64,000 bases of DNA from Blastobasis lacticolella (GCA_905147135.1 LR990053.1:13962501-14026500); one strand, 5' to 3'; positions 1 to 11,249 are shown, counted from the stretch's first letter. Notes: generated by a model not told the origin, from the sequence alone. Made by a program: numbers and translations.

Positions 1-611
1 TTTCCTTGTTTGTAAGAATATATTTTAACAAAAGTTTGGAGATCTAATTAATTCGAAAGCATAAGGTAGACCTTAGTAAGCACCTGACTAATTATTTATG
101 ATTAAAAATATTGAATGTAAGGTTATTTGAGTTTATTGACCTGTCTTTACCGCCTCTTAAAAGGATTTCAATATTAAAAAGGCTCTTATTACTCTAAAAT
201 TTAAAAAATTTAATACTCGTTCGATGGAAGTGACAGACAAAAGCTTAGTCGATAACAACCGAAACATCTGTGTCAATGACATTGTAATACGAGGTTACCA
301 TCTCCCATAGTACTAAGCTGTATAGCACATGGTAACCATAACCAGCACAACTACACCATGAGTGTTCTAAGAAAAAATATCTCTAAGCCCATTGAGATAA
401 TGACATCAGTAAATTGTCACTGGCGTCATTGTATCACCGTGTGTGTTCTAAGTACGACTCACATTATTAATTTGAAAGCAAATTGGGTTTATTCCTTTTT
501 TTTAAGAAATAAATAATTAGTAGTTTTTGTTCTATGTATTTTTTTATATGTATATTTATCAACATCTTCCAGCCCTCATCCCACTAGAATTACATTAAAA
601 ACGTTTAGTTC
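1..611. other. AT-rich sequence, no feature seen
   Basis: No open frame of note, RNA gene or recognisable repeat was found here. The stretch is AT-rich with short homopolymer runs near 490-545. Confidence 0.5.
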
Positions 612-835
612 AGAGATACGCCGTTTATAGTGCCCGGCATGCCGGACTCCCGGTATCACGATAGAGGCTCCGTGGGCGACCCAAGAAGCGACGGATTGAC
701 ATCGCTGTATCGGATGCGAGAGCCAACGGCTTACGACGCATGGATGCCGAAGACCGGGCGAAGTGAAGAAGAATGAGTAGGAAAGCGGACCGTGGCACAG
801 GCCGGGTTAAACGCTGGGACGATGATGATGATGCC
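612..835 (+). pseudogene. LINE C-terminal tail (RTE-like), degraded
   Basis: Frame-by-frame reading on the plus strand gives RGRPKKR, then a DARANGL segment, then RRMSRKADRGTGRVKRWDDD. This is the C-terminal end typical of lepidopteran endonuclease/reverse-transcriptase LINEs of the RTE-like type. The usual Trp codon before RRMSRK reads TGA, and a TAG precedes the GRPKKR block, so the copy is dead. It ends in a short (GAT)n run near 820-834, as a LINE 3' tail does. The clade name is from memory of the motif only. A related copy lies at 33,020-33,230. Confidence 0.7.
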
Positions 836-1027
836 GCCAGAGTTAAGTGTTGCACTGACACCAACTTCATCCATTTATATGTGTCATAAAATACAACCAA
901 TATCATAGAGGCAGAACATCTAAAATACTTACATCAAGTACCTCCCGCCTGAAAATATAATCTGTTGAGAGTTTTCAACACTGCGTATTTACAACATCTC
1001 TTTTTCAAGGGTGCAGATTATCTGATA

Positions 1028-1085
1028 ATTGCAATGCCCACCTTTAATGTGGAAGAGGCTCAAGTGTAGCAGTGGACTGTATAAG
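1028..1085 (+). repeat. Short LINE/retroposon tail scrap
   Basis: The segment reads GTGGAAGAGGCTCAAGTGTA then GCAGTGGACTGTATAAGAG. This resembles the 3' tail of family A and related lepidopteran LINEs (GGAGGCC..CAGTGGACTGT). It is short and degraded. Confidence 0.35.
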
Positions 1086-1730
1086 AGCGATATTTTGAGC
1101 GACAGCTACCGTTGCTTTTTATCAAAATTTTGATGTTTTTTACAAAATGGATAAAAAATCTGCTATGGACAAATAGACAAACCAAAATATTTTTTTAGTT
1201 GCTAGAGTACACAACATGTGCACAACTATTAACCCCCACATAGCCCCTAATCCCTAAAGTAGTGTCTAACAGTTGCTTCAGTAATATGACAAACACATGG
1301 GGCAATGAGAAAAATTCTATGTGAAAACAAGAGCTCAATAACAGTTAAATCGTTATCAAAGTTAGGAGAAGGAAGTGACACAAAATTAATATTTTCAATT
1401 TTTATACACACTCTGAACTGATAGATAATTTATTATTATTTGGCGTAATCCCTAAATAGGCTGGCTGTGATATAGTTTATTACAATAGTATGATTAATTA
1501 CGTAACTATGATCATAATTCATATCTTCACTAACGCTAAAAATGTGAATCCCCGGCCTCACGTCTGAGTAATATTATACCTGCATTAAAAAAAGTTCTCC
1601 TGTGACTGAAACAAGTTCAATAAACTTGAATTTATTTTGGCTCTTCATTTCAACAAACTGTCATCGACTCGTCCGATGCGATCATTTGTAAGGTAACAGC
1701 AAACACACACTGCACTTTAAAGCCAGTAGA

Positions 1731-1808
1731 CGATAGCACAGCACGTGCTATCGTAGCCGACTGTCGATACTTATAACTTCGTAAGTGAAATAAAGTGTAA
1801 GTATCGAC
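1731..1808. repeat. Two adjacent hairpins
   Basis: The 9-bp arms at 1731-1739 and 1745-1753 (CGATAGCAC/GTGCTATCG) are perfect. The 11-bp arms at 1763-1773 and 1798-1808 (GTCGATACTTA/TAAGTATCGAC) are also perfect. They lie next to the inverted-repeat element at 1849-1949. This may be part of a larger non-autonomous DNA element; no function is implied. Confidence 0.5.
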
Positions 1809-1848
1809 GAGCTGTTAGTTGTAGAACTTTAAGATCTTTGTCTTAGGG

Positions 1849-1949
1849 CGGCTTGCACCAAATTCTTAAACATACATTAATAAAAATACTTCATATCAAA
1901 AAACGTTAAACGTCATTCTTAAACATGTTTTAGAATTTGGTGCAAGCCG
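1849..1949. mobile_element. MITE-like element, 25-bp terminal inverted repeats
   Basis: Arms 1849-1873 and 1925-1949 match at 24 of 25 positions (outer end CGGCTTGCACCA / TGGTGCAAGCCG), enclosing 51 bp. No frame is present. Size and structure fit a non-autonomous DNA transposon. I could not find a clear target-site duplication, so the superfamily is not assigned. Confidence 0.65.
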
Positions 1950-1961
1950 GATTTAAACATC

Positions 1962-2095
1962 GGTCCACTACTGGACTTAAGCCTCCTCAACTTTTGTGGA
2001 CAGTTTTGATATATTTTTAACGTTTGACGGTCTGGTTGGAGATAGCAGTGTTGTAAACACAACAGTAACGCTGCTGCCCTTTTTCTGGTCTGCAT
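1962..2095 (-). repeat. Degraded family A retroposon fragment
   Basis: Blocks matching the minus orientation of family A are seen in order: GTCCACTACTGGACTTA, GGTCTGGTTGGAGATAGCAG, then GCTGCTGCCC. It is interrupted and diverged relative to the copies at 36.5, 43.5 and 54.7 kb. Confidence 0.5.
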
Positions 2096-2104
2096 TTACG
2101 AAAA

Positions 2105-2235
2105 GGTTATTAACAAACCTTCCTCTTGCATCACTCTATTGTTGAAAACCGCATTAAAATCCGTTGCGTAGTTTAAAAGATCTAAGCGTACATACATACA
2201 TAGAAACATAGGGACAGACTTTGTTTTTTATACTA
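2105..2235 (+). repeat. Family E dispersed repeat, truncated
   Basis: Shares AACCTTCCTCTTG, GAAAACCGCATTAA and ATCCGTTGCGTAGTTTAA, in order, with the fuller copy at 10,912-11,106. It ends in the same GACTTTGTTTT...TATG block. It lacks the CTAGTGGACCC end. Confidence 0.6.
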
Positions 2236-2636
2236 TGTATATTTTGCGCTGTCATAAATTTTGGCGAATTGCTAATGAATTATTTTGTAAACTATATTTA
2301 TTATAATATAATTACTGATTTATTTAGATTATTGTTGAATAATCATACAGCAATAGTTTAGCTACTGGGGTATTGAACTACACCTCACATTTGACACCAC
2401 ACTGCATAATAAATTTTTCAATTATGTATTACATTGTAGTGCGGTTGAATAAATTAGTTATTTTCATGATTACTCAGTACAAAATTCTTCAGGCCGATGT
2501 TATGGTGTGACGCTAAAACCTTCAGAACATTTCCTTTGACACTATACAAAACAAAAAAAAGCAGTTTTACCTTCAACCTGTGGCCGGAACAATAAATAAC
2601 TTTTTTGTTTTCTCTCCCATACCCCGTATTGTTTAC

Positions 2637-2870
2637 TTAGTAACAGAGCAGGCGTGCCTCAAGGGTCGGTGTGGGGTCCCCTACTATTAATACTATACAT
2701 ATTTGCATGCATTTTGACGTCCCTTTTCGTCTTGATACTATCGACAAATTGTTAGACATCTTCCTTTTTTGGTAGACAGTTTTGAAGGGTATTGATTTAT
2801 GGATGAATTTTAATAAATTGAATTTCAACGGCGGACCATTGTTTTTGGCAAAATTGCTTGATTTATGGAA
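2637..2870 (+). pseudogene. LINE reverse transcriptase fragment
   Basis: The plus frame reads AGVPQGSVWGPLLL, matching the conserved GVPQGSxLGPLLF block of the reverse transcriptase palm of Jockey/CR1-like LINEs. Further on, in a shifted frame, GIDLWMNFNKLNFN resembles the WFxxNxLxLN segment that follows the catalytic region in the same enzymes. The YADD region between is not readable. Frame changes and the Leu-to-Trp change in the first block mark it as a relic. No flanking domain is preserved. Confidence 0.65.
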
Positions 2871-2899
2871 GCACATTCTTTTCACTTTTAAAAGGTCTT

Positions 2900-5800
2900 C
2901 TATAGGACAGAATTAAGGGGCTAAGTTTAATATTTCATCTAGCTTATAACTTTAACTGAATTACTATGTACCTAAATAATTTGCTTTCGCATTCACAGTT
3001 TAATTCTACGAATAGAGAAAAAAAAGATTCCTTCTTTAAGTAATTTTACTTAAATGTGGGTTAAGAAATTCAACGCAGCATTTCAGATTGCATTGATTTA
3101 ACGCAGCGTAAAAATTATTTTAATTAACAAACATAATGTGAGAAAGCATATTATGGTATATAATAAAACGGTAAGCAAGACGGAGAAAATAAAAATATGT
3201 AATAAACTTAACCGCAGCCTCTGGCCCGTGGCCGGCCATATTTGTTGCCTTCCGCCCTCTCTAATGGCCGATTGTTACACAATATTTCCCAGCGTTCCTG
3301 CAACTCGTTGCCGTATATCGACCACATGAAAAGTCCCATTACTTACTGGACGGACAGAGCGTCCGCTTGCGGTGAAAGTATTTCATTTTGCGTACAAGTA
3401 CAACTAATTCTCTGTTCACTTTCAATATTTTGCCCTTGACGTCTGGGTTCCTGGACTTATGGCTCTCGGTTAATTAAAGGACTAGTTCTAGGCTGCGAGT
3501 CTAAGAACACAAACGCCACTCTAATAGAATGGGAGAAGTGGCACGAACGATCCTGAAAGTAAAACTAATTATTTCCTGGGACAAGAAATGCATAGTACGG
3601 AAATACCACGATTACAAAGACTAGACCACATTGATGTTTCAGTTGCCCAGCCCACTACTAATAACCGGTGAGGACAGCATCTTCATAAAACTCATACGAG
3701 TGCAACCGGTGTGTAGCGCGGTCGTAAAATAAAAATCGACGTGAGAACCGCGACGGTTGTAAACGCGATCCAGCCTCAAGACAACTCTAATATTCACATA
3801 ACCGTGAGCAATCAAAACTTGACTTTGTAGACTCGATCGAACTCAGTCCCGATAAGAGACGTGAAGCTAATGAAGTCTTCCGCTATTACAAAAATTATAA
3901 TATATCTCCCAGCGTGCAGCGCCATTTCTCTACCTTCTCAACAGATTATTTCAATACGAACATCACTAAAACGTTAGCTCCATCACCATGACCACATGTG
4001 GCGAATTTCTCTAGTAGCTCTATTAGATTGGCTTCTGAATTTATAGTGTTGTTTTTAAGGTCGCATTGTGCAAGATTCAGTCTGGTTTCAATGCTCGTAA
4101 ATAAACTATAATTTAAATCGAAACTACGTAGAGTATGTTTTGCTTAAGGGGGCCGATTATAATAAAATTAAGGCAAGATTAATTTGTAATCATAGACTAG
4201 GTGTAGATTGCCTATGTGTGATAATTTTGCGATTATATGTCTGTATCGACGAGGTAATTATAGCTGACATTATTTGTGTATCCTGTTTATACTTGTATTT
4301 CATTTTGGACCATTTATTTAGTGAAGGTCATGTCGTCAATTCAAAATCAGAATATTTAGTTCTAAGTTCAAAGATTTTGCCTATATTATTAGTATAGTGA
4401 GGCACGAGAGCTTAGTCTTCAGAGAGTTAACACACCGTGATTCATAATCTTTGTTGCACTTTCTCCAAACTTGGTTAGTTTCAAACGCTCTATTCAGAGA
4501 AACTTCACCAATAAACTACTGTAAACGCCCAGAAAGGAAAAATAATGGCATTACCATTAAGTAAACCCTCCATATGATGGTCCATACAACAATATTAATG
4601 GAAAATGAAAAAAAAAAATATGAGACATACTAGAGTGAAAAGGCTTTAATGTTCCCTCCCCAAGAATAACAGGGATCGACATATAAATCGGAGAATGCGT
4701 TAAAATCGTTACTTCATTCACAGATAGGTTGGGGTGGGTCAAGACCGTGCGCATGAGAAACGTATTAACAACCAATCTGTCTTTTGACGGGCCATTCAAA
4801 CATTTTATTAATAGAACATGCATTGGATTACCACCGATACTCAAAGCCATTGAACGGGGTTTCAAAATTACTTCTCTGTAAGAGTTATGGGACAAAACAA
4901 AAAAGTAGCCCTCACCAGAACTACTGGGTAGTATTTAATGCTATTTTCAACAAAGACATTTTAGCATCGTATGGGCACCAATGGTTTGCGGTTACAGAGC
5001 AATATTTACACCATACGAACGTTTAATGCAAACCATTGTTACGGAAATTGGACATCCCTTTCTTACCACGGTGCTAGAGAGAGAGATGAATGCCTTTTAA
5101 ATGTTTTGTTTCCATGTGTGCATATACTTATGCCCTGCATTACCATATATATAGACATAGAACCTCCAAGAAACGAAGCTAGCTTGTCGTAATATTTATG
5201 ACGAAGGATGCCTTTTAGGGAAGTTTCAAATTACTAACCTAGTATATTTGGAAATAAAATACATTTATTAGAACTGGAAAAATGTTTTAAACAAACACCT
5301 TAGTCTTGTAACTATAAAATAAGACCTTTTGAAAATTATAATTCTGACATAAACAAACAAATAACTATCCAATACTCGTAAGTAATGCTTGAATTTAATA
5401 TGATGTTGTGTAAGAGTACATAATGTTACCTTTTTACGACTTGGTTTTGAATGTGTCCCATTGAATTCTGTTTGATCTCCGTGTAGTCGCGTAAATGGCA
5501 CGACATCAAAATCTCTCGGTCAAACATAGTCCGCCGCAGTTGTGATTGTAAATAACACATTAAATTTAACGTTTGGCGTCTAAATACCGACTATGAGTGA
5601 TGGTAATTTAATTTCATGTCTTCAGTTGCACTTTGGTGCCTTGATCGTGCCAAAACGAATGTGGTTCGTAAAACTGTCAAAATGCCGCTTGGCGCCATCG
5701 CAGCGCGGGACGGGTTGGCGCGAATGTGCGAATTGTTATACAGTGTCTTGTTTTGCATGAGCATCCTGATAGAAGTAGTTTTAAAGCCGTATAAATTACT

Positions 5801-6780
5801 ACACGGTACTTTCCGATATGGTTGTTAATGGTTTGTGGTAAAAATGTGTAGGATTAACAAGAAAAAATAATACGACTATATTTTAGATATCTAAGATAAT
5901 TTAATTTTATTTCGTATCGAATTGTCGAGCACTTAAAAGTAAGTATCTACTTTGTGTTACGGGTTTATACCGTAAACTAAATTTTATAAAATCCGTGTGG
6001 TCCGATATTCAATGCGAATATCATGGTCACACTTAAAACGAACTTGAACTAATTCGTCCTACGCATGTTCGGTCACCGAGTACTAAAAAGCCATAACTTT
6101 AAAGAAATTACCCATAAAGCCACAGAAACTACACGAGCTAAAAAATTGCAACCACCATTACCAGACTATAGATATGAATAATGCACGTTTAATTGCAAGA
6201 CTCGTGCATTACCAGAGTTTACGGTGACATGAAATCTGTTATAGCCCCACTTATAGAACAGTGAATGTAATTTGTCAAGAGGAACACTTATAATTTCTTC
6301 GTAGTTCCAGCTAAATGCGGTTGTGAAACGAAAAGAGTAAGAAACGATGCGAAGTAATTTAAAGCTGGAGAAATATGGGTTATGCACTTAACTTGCAAGA
6401 TCTGAATGGAATATAGACTGATTGTCAGCATGTTATTTTGTTTTACACTAAAATAGAGGTTCATTTTGCACGGCAATTATTTGATGTAACGTCTAAAACT
6501 ATGGGCTATAATATTTCAAAGTTTTGTAATAGTTTTCACTTTCGTTACAAATACGACAGAACTTGAAGAAATGAATTACGCAAAATACATAGTATTATGC
6601 TGACTTTATCACGAAATTTACCGTGATTTATACTGCAGCACGACATAACCGAATTTTACGCAAACGAAGCCTTTATCAAAATCTAGTGTTTAAAAAACAT
6701 TATTTTACCAATAGTTCAAACTGAAAATAATATCCCACTCTAAACTAAACAGAGGGATAAATGAGTAATTTTCTGTTCGT
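2900..6780. other. Mostly featureless AT-rich DNA
   Basis: No supported gene. A mildly GC-richer unique patch lies at about 3200-3460. A 60-bp imperfect hairpin with 11-bp perfect arms (CAATGGTTTGC/GCAAACCATTG) lies at 4979-5038, and a small hairpin at 5995-6033. Short open frames here look random: no domain, no splice context and no codon pattern stands out. Confidence 0.45.
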
Positions 6781-6784
6781 TTTA

Positions 6785-6905
6785 TTCCGGCATGCCCATC
6801 TAGCGTCCAAGCCGTCACCCCCGCTAACAGGGCAGCAGCCATCAACATTTCAGCGCCGGCCGCTGCGCCTGCGCACCGCTTGATTTATAATTATTCCGCT
6901 CTTGA
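6785..6905. promoter_or_regulatory. CpG-rich patch, possible regulatory DNA
   Basis: A locally GC- and CpG-rich, non-repetitive segment (GCGCCGGCCGCTGCGCC near 6852-6868) within AT-rich surroundings. It could be a conserved regulatory element or a 5' untranslated exon. There is no TATA box or other decisive motif, so this is a suggestion from base composition only. Confidence 0.2.
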
Positions 6906-7684
6906 AATTGTCTAACCGCAGCTTATTCCCACCCCGAAAGATCTATGAGGCACTTCGTTCAAACAAATTTCTCTGACAACCTCGTTGCGTTAGGTCATGA
7001 TGGAAAGTAACTTGTTCGTTGTTCATATTTCGATAATTTAAATATCGGAAATTGGACGCAAAGATTGCTATTTGTATGCACAAATTATGCGAATACACAA
7101 TTTATTAGATACTTATTTTTAGAAAATTAAAATATACAAATTGAGAGGTCAATATTGGCATCAGATATAAACTTAGGTATATTAGTTTTATACACATCAT
7201 ATCAGAAGAGACCTGAGACGTTTTATAAACGTAGTGGGAAAAGTGTGGCCAAAAAACATTAGTTGACATTCCAACAAATAACGCATTTTTTGCAATTAGC
7301 TTGAGAAGAAAAAGTAGTTGTGCCCAATATATAATATATTTTATTTTTATCTAATAAATGTAGATATATAAGCAACAAAAATCTATTTTATAGTACGATA
7401 ACTCACCTGATGCACCAGCTATTATTTGGGCGATTGAAAAGCACTATCATTACACATCACATGGGGTCACCGATTTTCACTGCACTATTAACTTCATTAA
7501 CTGGCGTTGTCATTCACAAACTGTCTCTAATCTAATCACTGTCAAATCCAAATCCAAAACCGAAATTCGTGACTGAAAAAATTCAATTCAGTACATTAGT
7601 AAAAAGTCGCACAGAGGTAAACAATTGAGACGTTGCACGATTTTCTGGAACTCCCGATTGTTTCGGTTCAAGAATGGAATTGAT

Positions 7685-7885
7685 CGAAATCGATCTTTAG
7701 CTCGTGGCCGTGCGATGTATCGATCGGCGATCGTCGCGTGTTGGCTGGGGGCTCGAGCGGCGCAAACTGCGGCTGTGCGCGCGCGCAGCTCCTGCTATTG
7801 AACTTGGCAGAGCTCGCACGCTGAAAAGCTTTTCGCGTGTCGTTTTAGATTTGAAACATCGCGAGAATTTACGACTCACCCGCTG
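7685..7885 (+). promoter_or_regulatory. CpG-rich patch, candidate 5' UTR/promoter
   Basis: About 200 bp are strongly CpG-rich (GCGCGCGCAG near 7779-7788, several CGATCG sites) and unique in the window. The patch runs directly into an ATG at 7886 whose frame stays open to a splice-donor-like site at 8109. This arrangement is what a lepidopteran promoter-proximal first exon often looks like. No TATA box or initiator can be fixed with confidence. Confidence 0.25.
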
Positions 7886-8108
7886 ATGTATTTATTGGAT
7901 CACCTGATGACGGAAAACGTAATTACGATGATGGCCAAATTTATTGCGTTGAAATTTTTCAGGCGCCATATAACACATTTTGTTCTGAGATGTTTGCTTG
8001 GACCACCAAGGTGGACTGGGGCGATTGAGCTGTATGTACCACGTAACATGGAGCGAGATAAGCATTTAACGTCTCTTTTCACATCACCATTTCCGCAGTC
8101 TCGCATAG
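7886..8108 (+). CDS. Candidate first coding exon (hypothetical)
   Basis: The frame opens at ATG 7886 and runs for 74 codons to CGCATAG|GTAAGC, where GTAAGC at 8109-8114 is a good 5' splice site. The unspliced frame would end about ten codons later. An alternative internal acceptor (TTTTTCAG ending at 7962) would make 7963-8108 a 146-bp internal exon in the same open frame. The encoded peptide has no domain I recognise: there is a mid-segment RRHITHFVLRCLLG, no signal peptide and no low complexity. The upstream CpG-rich patch favours a first exon. It could equally be a chance open frame. Confidence 0.22.
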
Positions 8109-8163
8109 GTAAGCTATCTACATTTTCATCACTTTAAATCACTCTCGTTCTAACTGAATAGTC

Positions 8164-8508
8164 TATTTAGAAGACGTAACACGTGTAACACTTCACGCGA
8201 GATTCTCTCAGCACTGTTTCCACGCCGATGGCCGACAACTCTTTAGCGCTCGTTAAAACTGCACTGACAGGCCCTTCTACAAATTCTGTTCGGGATTTAA
8301 AAATCTCAAGTACACCCAAGTGGCCATTGTCTAGCGCTGTCCCGTATTTTAGTACCTGCGCGGGCGGCGGGTAATTAGAATCATTGTTGGCCGTCTTTAC
8401 CTCATTTGGCCCGTCTTTTGAATACAGATTGTGCAGTAAGAATTTCAAATTCAATATTACGGTAAGGGATCCCTCCTGCCGGCCGCACTTGTAATATTTT
8501 TATGAGAT
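8164..8508 (-). CDS. Unrecognised minus-strand open frame, possible exon or old TE frame
   Basis: On the minus strand a frame stays open from a TAA near 8506 to a stop near 8167, about 110 codons. There is no ATG at its start (the first candidate initiator is a TTG at 8454), so in a eukaryote it could only be an internal or terminal exon or a transposon remnant. The peptide is balanced in composition: KYYKCGRQEG near the start, YPPPAQVLKYGTALDNGHLG in the middle, and KCYTCYVF at the end. I recognise no family. It lies back to back with the plus-strand candidate exon. Confidence 0.2.
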
Positions 8509-8509
8509 A

Positions 8510-9680
8510 GACATTGTGTGCAGTTTGTTCGTCACTTATGGCTTGTTTATGGAGATCGAACTAAATTTATAAATCGGAAAGTATGTTTTTGTTTTCGTAC
8601 TTACGACTTTATATACTCTTTTGTGGTGTTGATAAATTTTTTGTATCGTCTTTAAATAAGTTTAGTTTTTGTATTATGTAAGTATTGTAAATATCTCTTT
8701 TAATGTAAAAAATAATGTCCGCTAAAATAGTTTTGAGTCGTGACTGGAACATTTTTGTATGTGGATAAATATATACTCGGTTTATTTCTAAAAAATTATT
8801 CAAAATACAAAAAATCTGTGTATTTATATTAACAGTTCGACCGTTCGACGTGCCTAAATTAATTTGCCTAATGGCAGCGGTTTATTAGATTAGTTTCTTA
8901 ATTTTATTTAGTTTTAGAATAACCTGGTTATGGTTAGTTAAGTTTTGTTAGTATTCGTGTGTTGTTGTTTAATCATTGTTTTATGTTGTAAAAGTAAAAA
9001 TATTTGCACTTACGTAAATTATTTAAAAGAATTTAAACAGTTTTATAGTTCACTGGCAACCATAGGGAAAAGTGGTTCGTGGCGATGAGTACCTACCAAC
9101 CATAAAATCCATAAGTCCTCCAGTTCCGCCCGGTAGAGAAAACCACATCTACCTTTACTGCATAAATCCAGCACCCAGCCATGGAAGTAAATTGGTTCCA
9201 TTTGAGATATTGATTCTCTGAGACAGCGCAAAATATACGACAGTCCGATAGGCATTTGGCAGTTTCTCATATTGCTCCGATTGTGTCAAATTTGTATAGT
9301 GGCTGGCAGAATTGAGCGGTGGTGCGAGCGGGCTTGTTTCATAAGCTGGAAGCGACTACAATTGTGTAAAATTTTATTATCTTTGGATTCAGTGCCTAGA
9401 ACAAAGATGTCGTACAACGCAACCATATTGATAAAAACCATGGTAGAGGAAGAGCATAGAAGAAGAGTTTTTTGGTGTAACCGATGAAAATGCTTTAAAG
9501 ATATTTAGGACAAGCGAACGAGGAAACGGGTCACTGACTCCCGGTGATTTCGCAAACGGTGGATCTTAAGGGGGTCAACATTCAACAACATGAAAATAGA
9601 CGAAAACTAGCTAGGATACCCGAAGTCCAGAAAATTATAAGGATCGTAGCGTATTTTCAAGTGTTCCATCGCTACCGTAG
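8510..9680. other. AT-rich DNA with a short open minus frame
   Basis: Mostly featureless. A minus-strand frame with an ATG at 9270 runs 75 codons to 9043 and is slightly GC-richer than its surroundings. I recognise no domain in it and see no splice context, so it is not called as a gene. Confidence 0.35.
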
Positions 9681-9688
9681 ATATATGA

Positions 9689-10165
9689 ATGAATGAATGA
9701 AAAATTATTTATTGCTTATACACTAAATAATATAACTTACTTACTTACTGCGCTGGCTCAGCGACCCAAAGTGGATCTTGGCCTCCGACACCAGAGATCG
9801 CCACCTCTCCCTATCCTGCGCCATCTCCTGCCAATCGAGGATTCCTAGTGCGTGCAGGTCTTTCAGGACTTCATCCCTCCAGCGATATCTGGGTCGCCCG
9901 ACCGGTCGACGTCCGCTCGGCCGACCCACATATGCTCTCCTAACGGCGCGATCCTCCCCCATCCTCTCCACGTGGCCAAGCCAACGCAATCTTGCAGCCT
10001 TGATCTCTCCCAGAATATTGGGTTCGGAAATAAGCTGTTCCACCTCCTCGTTCTTTCTTCTCTTCCACATGCCGTCCTCACCCTGTGTTGGCCCCAGAAA
10101 ATTCTGGGGCTAAATAATATAAAAACAGAGGAAAAAAGCAACCGGCGGCCTTATCGCTTAATGCG
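9689..10165 (-). mobile_element. Host LINE 3' end split by a younger LINE
   Basis: Read on the minus strand, 10165-10123 gives the LINE 3' UTR block GATAAGGCCGCCGGTTGCTT and CCTCTGTTTTT. After the insertion, 9722-9689 continues with TGTATAAGCAATAAATAAT and a (TTCA/ATTC)n tail. The same sequence, uninterrupted, is present on the plus strand at 18,872-18,972, so it serves as an empty-site reference. The 13-bp CTAAATAATATAA occurs on both sides of the insert (9723-9735 and 10110-10122), which marks the target-site duplication. Confidence 0.85.
9736..10109 (-). mobile_element. 5'-truncated LINE, inserted into another LINE
   Basis: The minus strand is open from the truncation point (10109) to a TAA at 9741-9743. 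It begins PQNFLGPTQGEDGMWKRRKN, passes AARLRWLGHVERMGEDRAVR and GRRPVGRPRYRWRDEVLKDL, and ends near FGSLSQRSK. RLRWLGHVERM and GRPRYRWRDEV are hallmark motifs of the C-terminal tail of lepidopteran LINE polyproteins. There is no frame break, so it is a young copy; it holds only about 122 codons of tail and cannot code for an active enzyme. The 3' end is a short (TAAG)n run. It is flanked by a 13-bp target-site duplication. A diverged relative lies at 24,535-24,668. Confidence 0.9.
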
Positions 10166-10574
10166 AATTTTTCCAAGCAACCTACAAACCTACATATATG
10201 TTCATTTATCGCTTATTTTTTGGCCAACTGACTTACCTACCATAAGAGACATTTGCTTCAAATACTCATACAGTGAGAAATCTGAATGACAACTCGAGTA
10301 GACAGGGTTGGCGATATTCTACTCCGCTAGATACCACCAGCGGTAGGGGTTGGCCTACAAAAAGGCCAGTTAACGACAAATTCTATAACGCCCTAAGTCT
10401 ACAACTTGTGAACATGGCCACTAAAAACCGTTAAGTCAACATATCGTCGTGGAAACCAGGCCCTATGCTAATCACTTCGTTTCATACACAATCGTTAGGG
10501 AAAAGCTACTTCAGGCCTCTGCTCTCATTGGGATCGGCACGGTACCAGGATTCGAGCAATGAGTAGCAAATGTT

Positions 10575-10768
10575 TCATTATAGGTGGTAGGTCCTTTGGA
10601 CTATGACATGGGATCGTTCAAGAGGTATATTAGAGGTCTCTTCAGAGGTGGGCAACGCATTGGTGACTCCCCTGGGGTTGCTGATGTCCATAGTCGGCGG
10701 TGACCACTTTCTAATAGGTGGCCCGCATGCCTGTTTGTCTGCTGGATAACATAAGAAAAAGGTATACT
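10575..10768 (+). pseudogene. Family D LINE C-terminus and 3' UTR
   Basis: The plus frame gives PLDYDMGSFKRYIRGLFRG then GQRIGDSPG, nearly the same as the end of the minus-strand copy at 33,412-33,930 (PLDYDMVSFKRYIRGLFRGG). It is followed by the same 3' UTR (GTTGCTGATGTCCATAG, GACCACTTT, CCTGTTTGTCTGC) and a short A-rich tail. It is 5'-truncated to the last ~30 codons. Confidence 0.8.
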
Positions 10769-10911
10769 ATCCTGTCCTACTTCCAAAAATTTTAAATACA
10801 AATACTAATATTTATGCTAAAGTTTTTAAGAATGGATTGATGGATGGATGTATGTTTGTTAGTCCTTATTTTGATAAATTCGATATAGACTAGAATGGAA
10901 ATATAATAAAC

Positions 10912-11106
10912 TAGTGGACCCGGCGCGACTTTGTTCGCGTTCACCTTATGTACCCCTACCTACCTTTTTTTTCTTTACACATAAACCTTCCTCTTGAATC
11001 AGCCTATCTATTATTGAAAACCGCATTAAGATCCGTTGCGTAGTTTAATAGATCTAAGCGTATATATAGGCACAGACGATGAAAAGCGACTTTGTTTTAT
11101 TCTATG
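10912..11106 (+). repeat. Family E dispersed repeat, fullest copy
   Basis: Starts CTAGTGGACCCGGCGCGACT and ends near CGACTTTGTTTTATTCTATG. Partial or opposite-strand copies occur at 2105, 12,397, 18,975 and 59,514. Minus-strand copies terminate in CCACTAG or GCTAG. A CTAG end is compatible with a Helitron 3' terminus, but no clear 3' hairpin or 5' TC end was confirmed, so the class remains open. Confidence 0.6.
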
Positions 11107-11249
11107 TTTAAATATAGATCCAAAATGGTTCCCGAGGGAATGGGTCCGGAACGTTAAAACCGAATTTTACAGATATGGGAGATATTCAATATAATCAAAA
11201 GCCGCCAGACAAAAGCTTGTTATGAAAAAATGATTTTCATTTCAGAACT

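Noticed and set aside
901..960. 16-bp micro-exon on the minus strand between TTTTCAG and GTAAGT
   Set aside because: Too short and with a weak pyrimidine tract; expected by chance in 64 kb of AT-rich DNA.
9778..10289. Plus-strand frames of 111 and 145 codons
   Set aside because: Antisense shadows of the minus-strand LINE coding tail.
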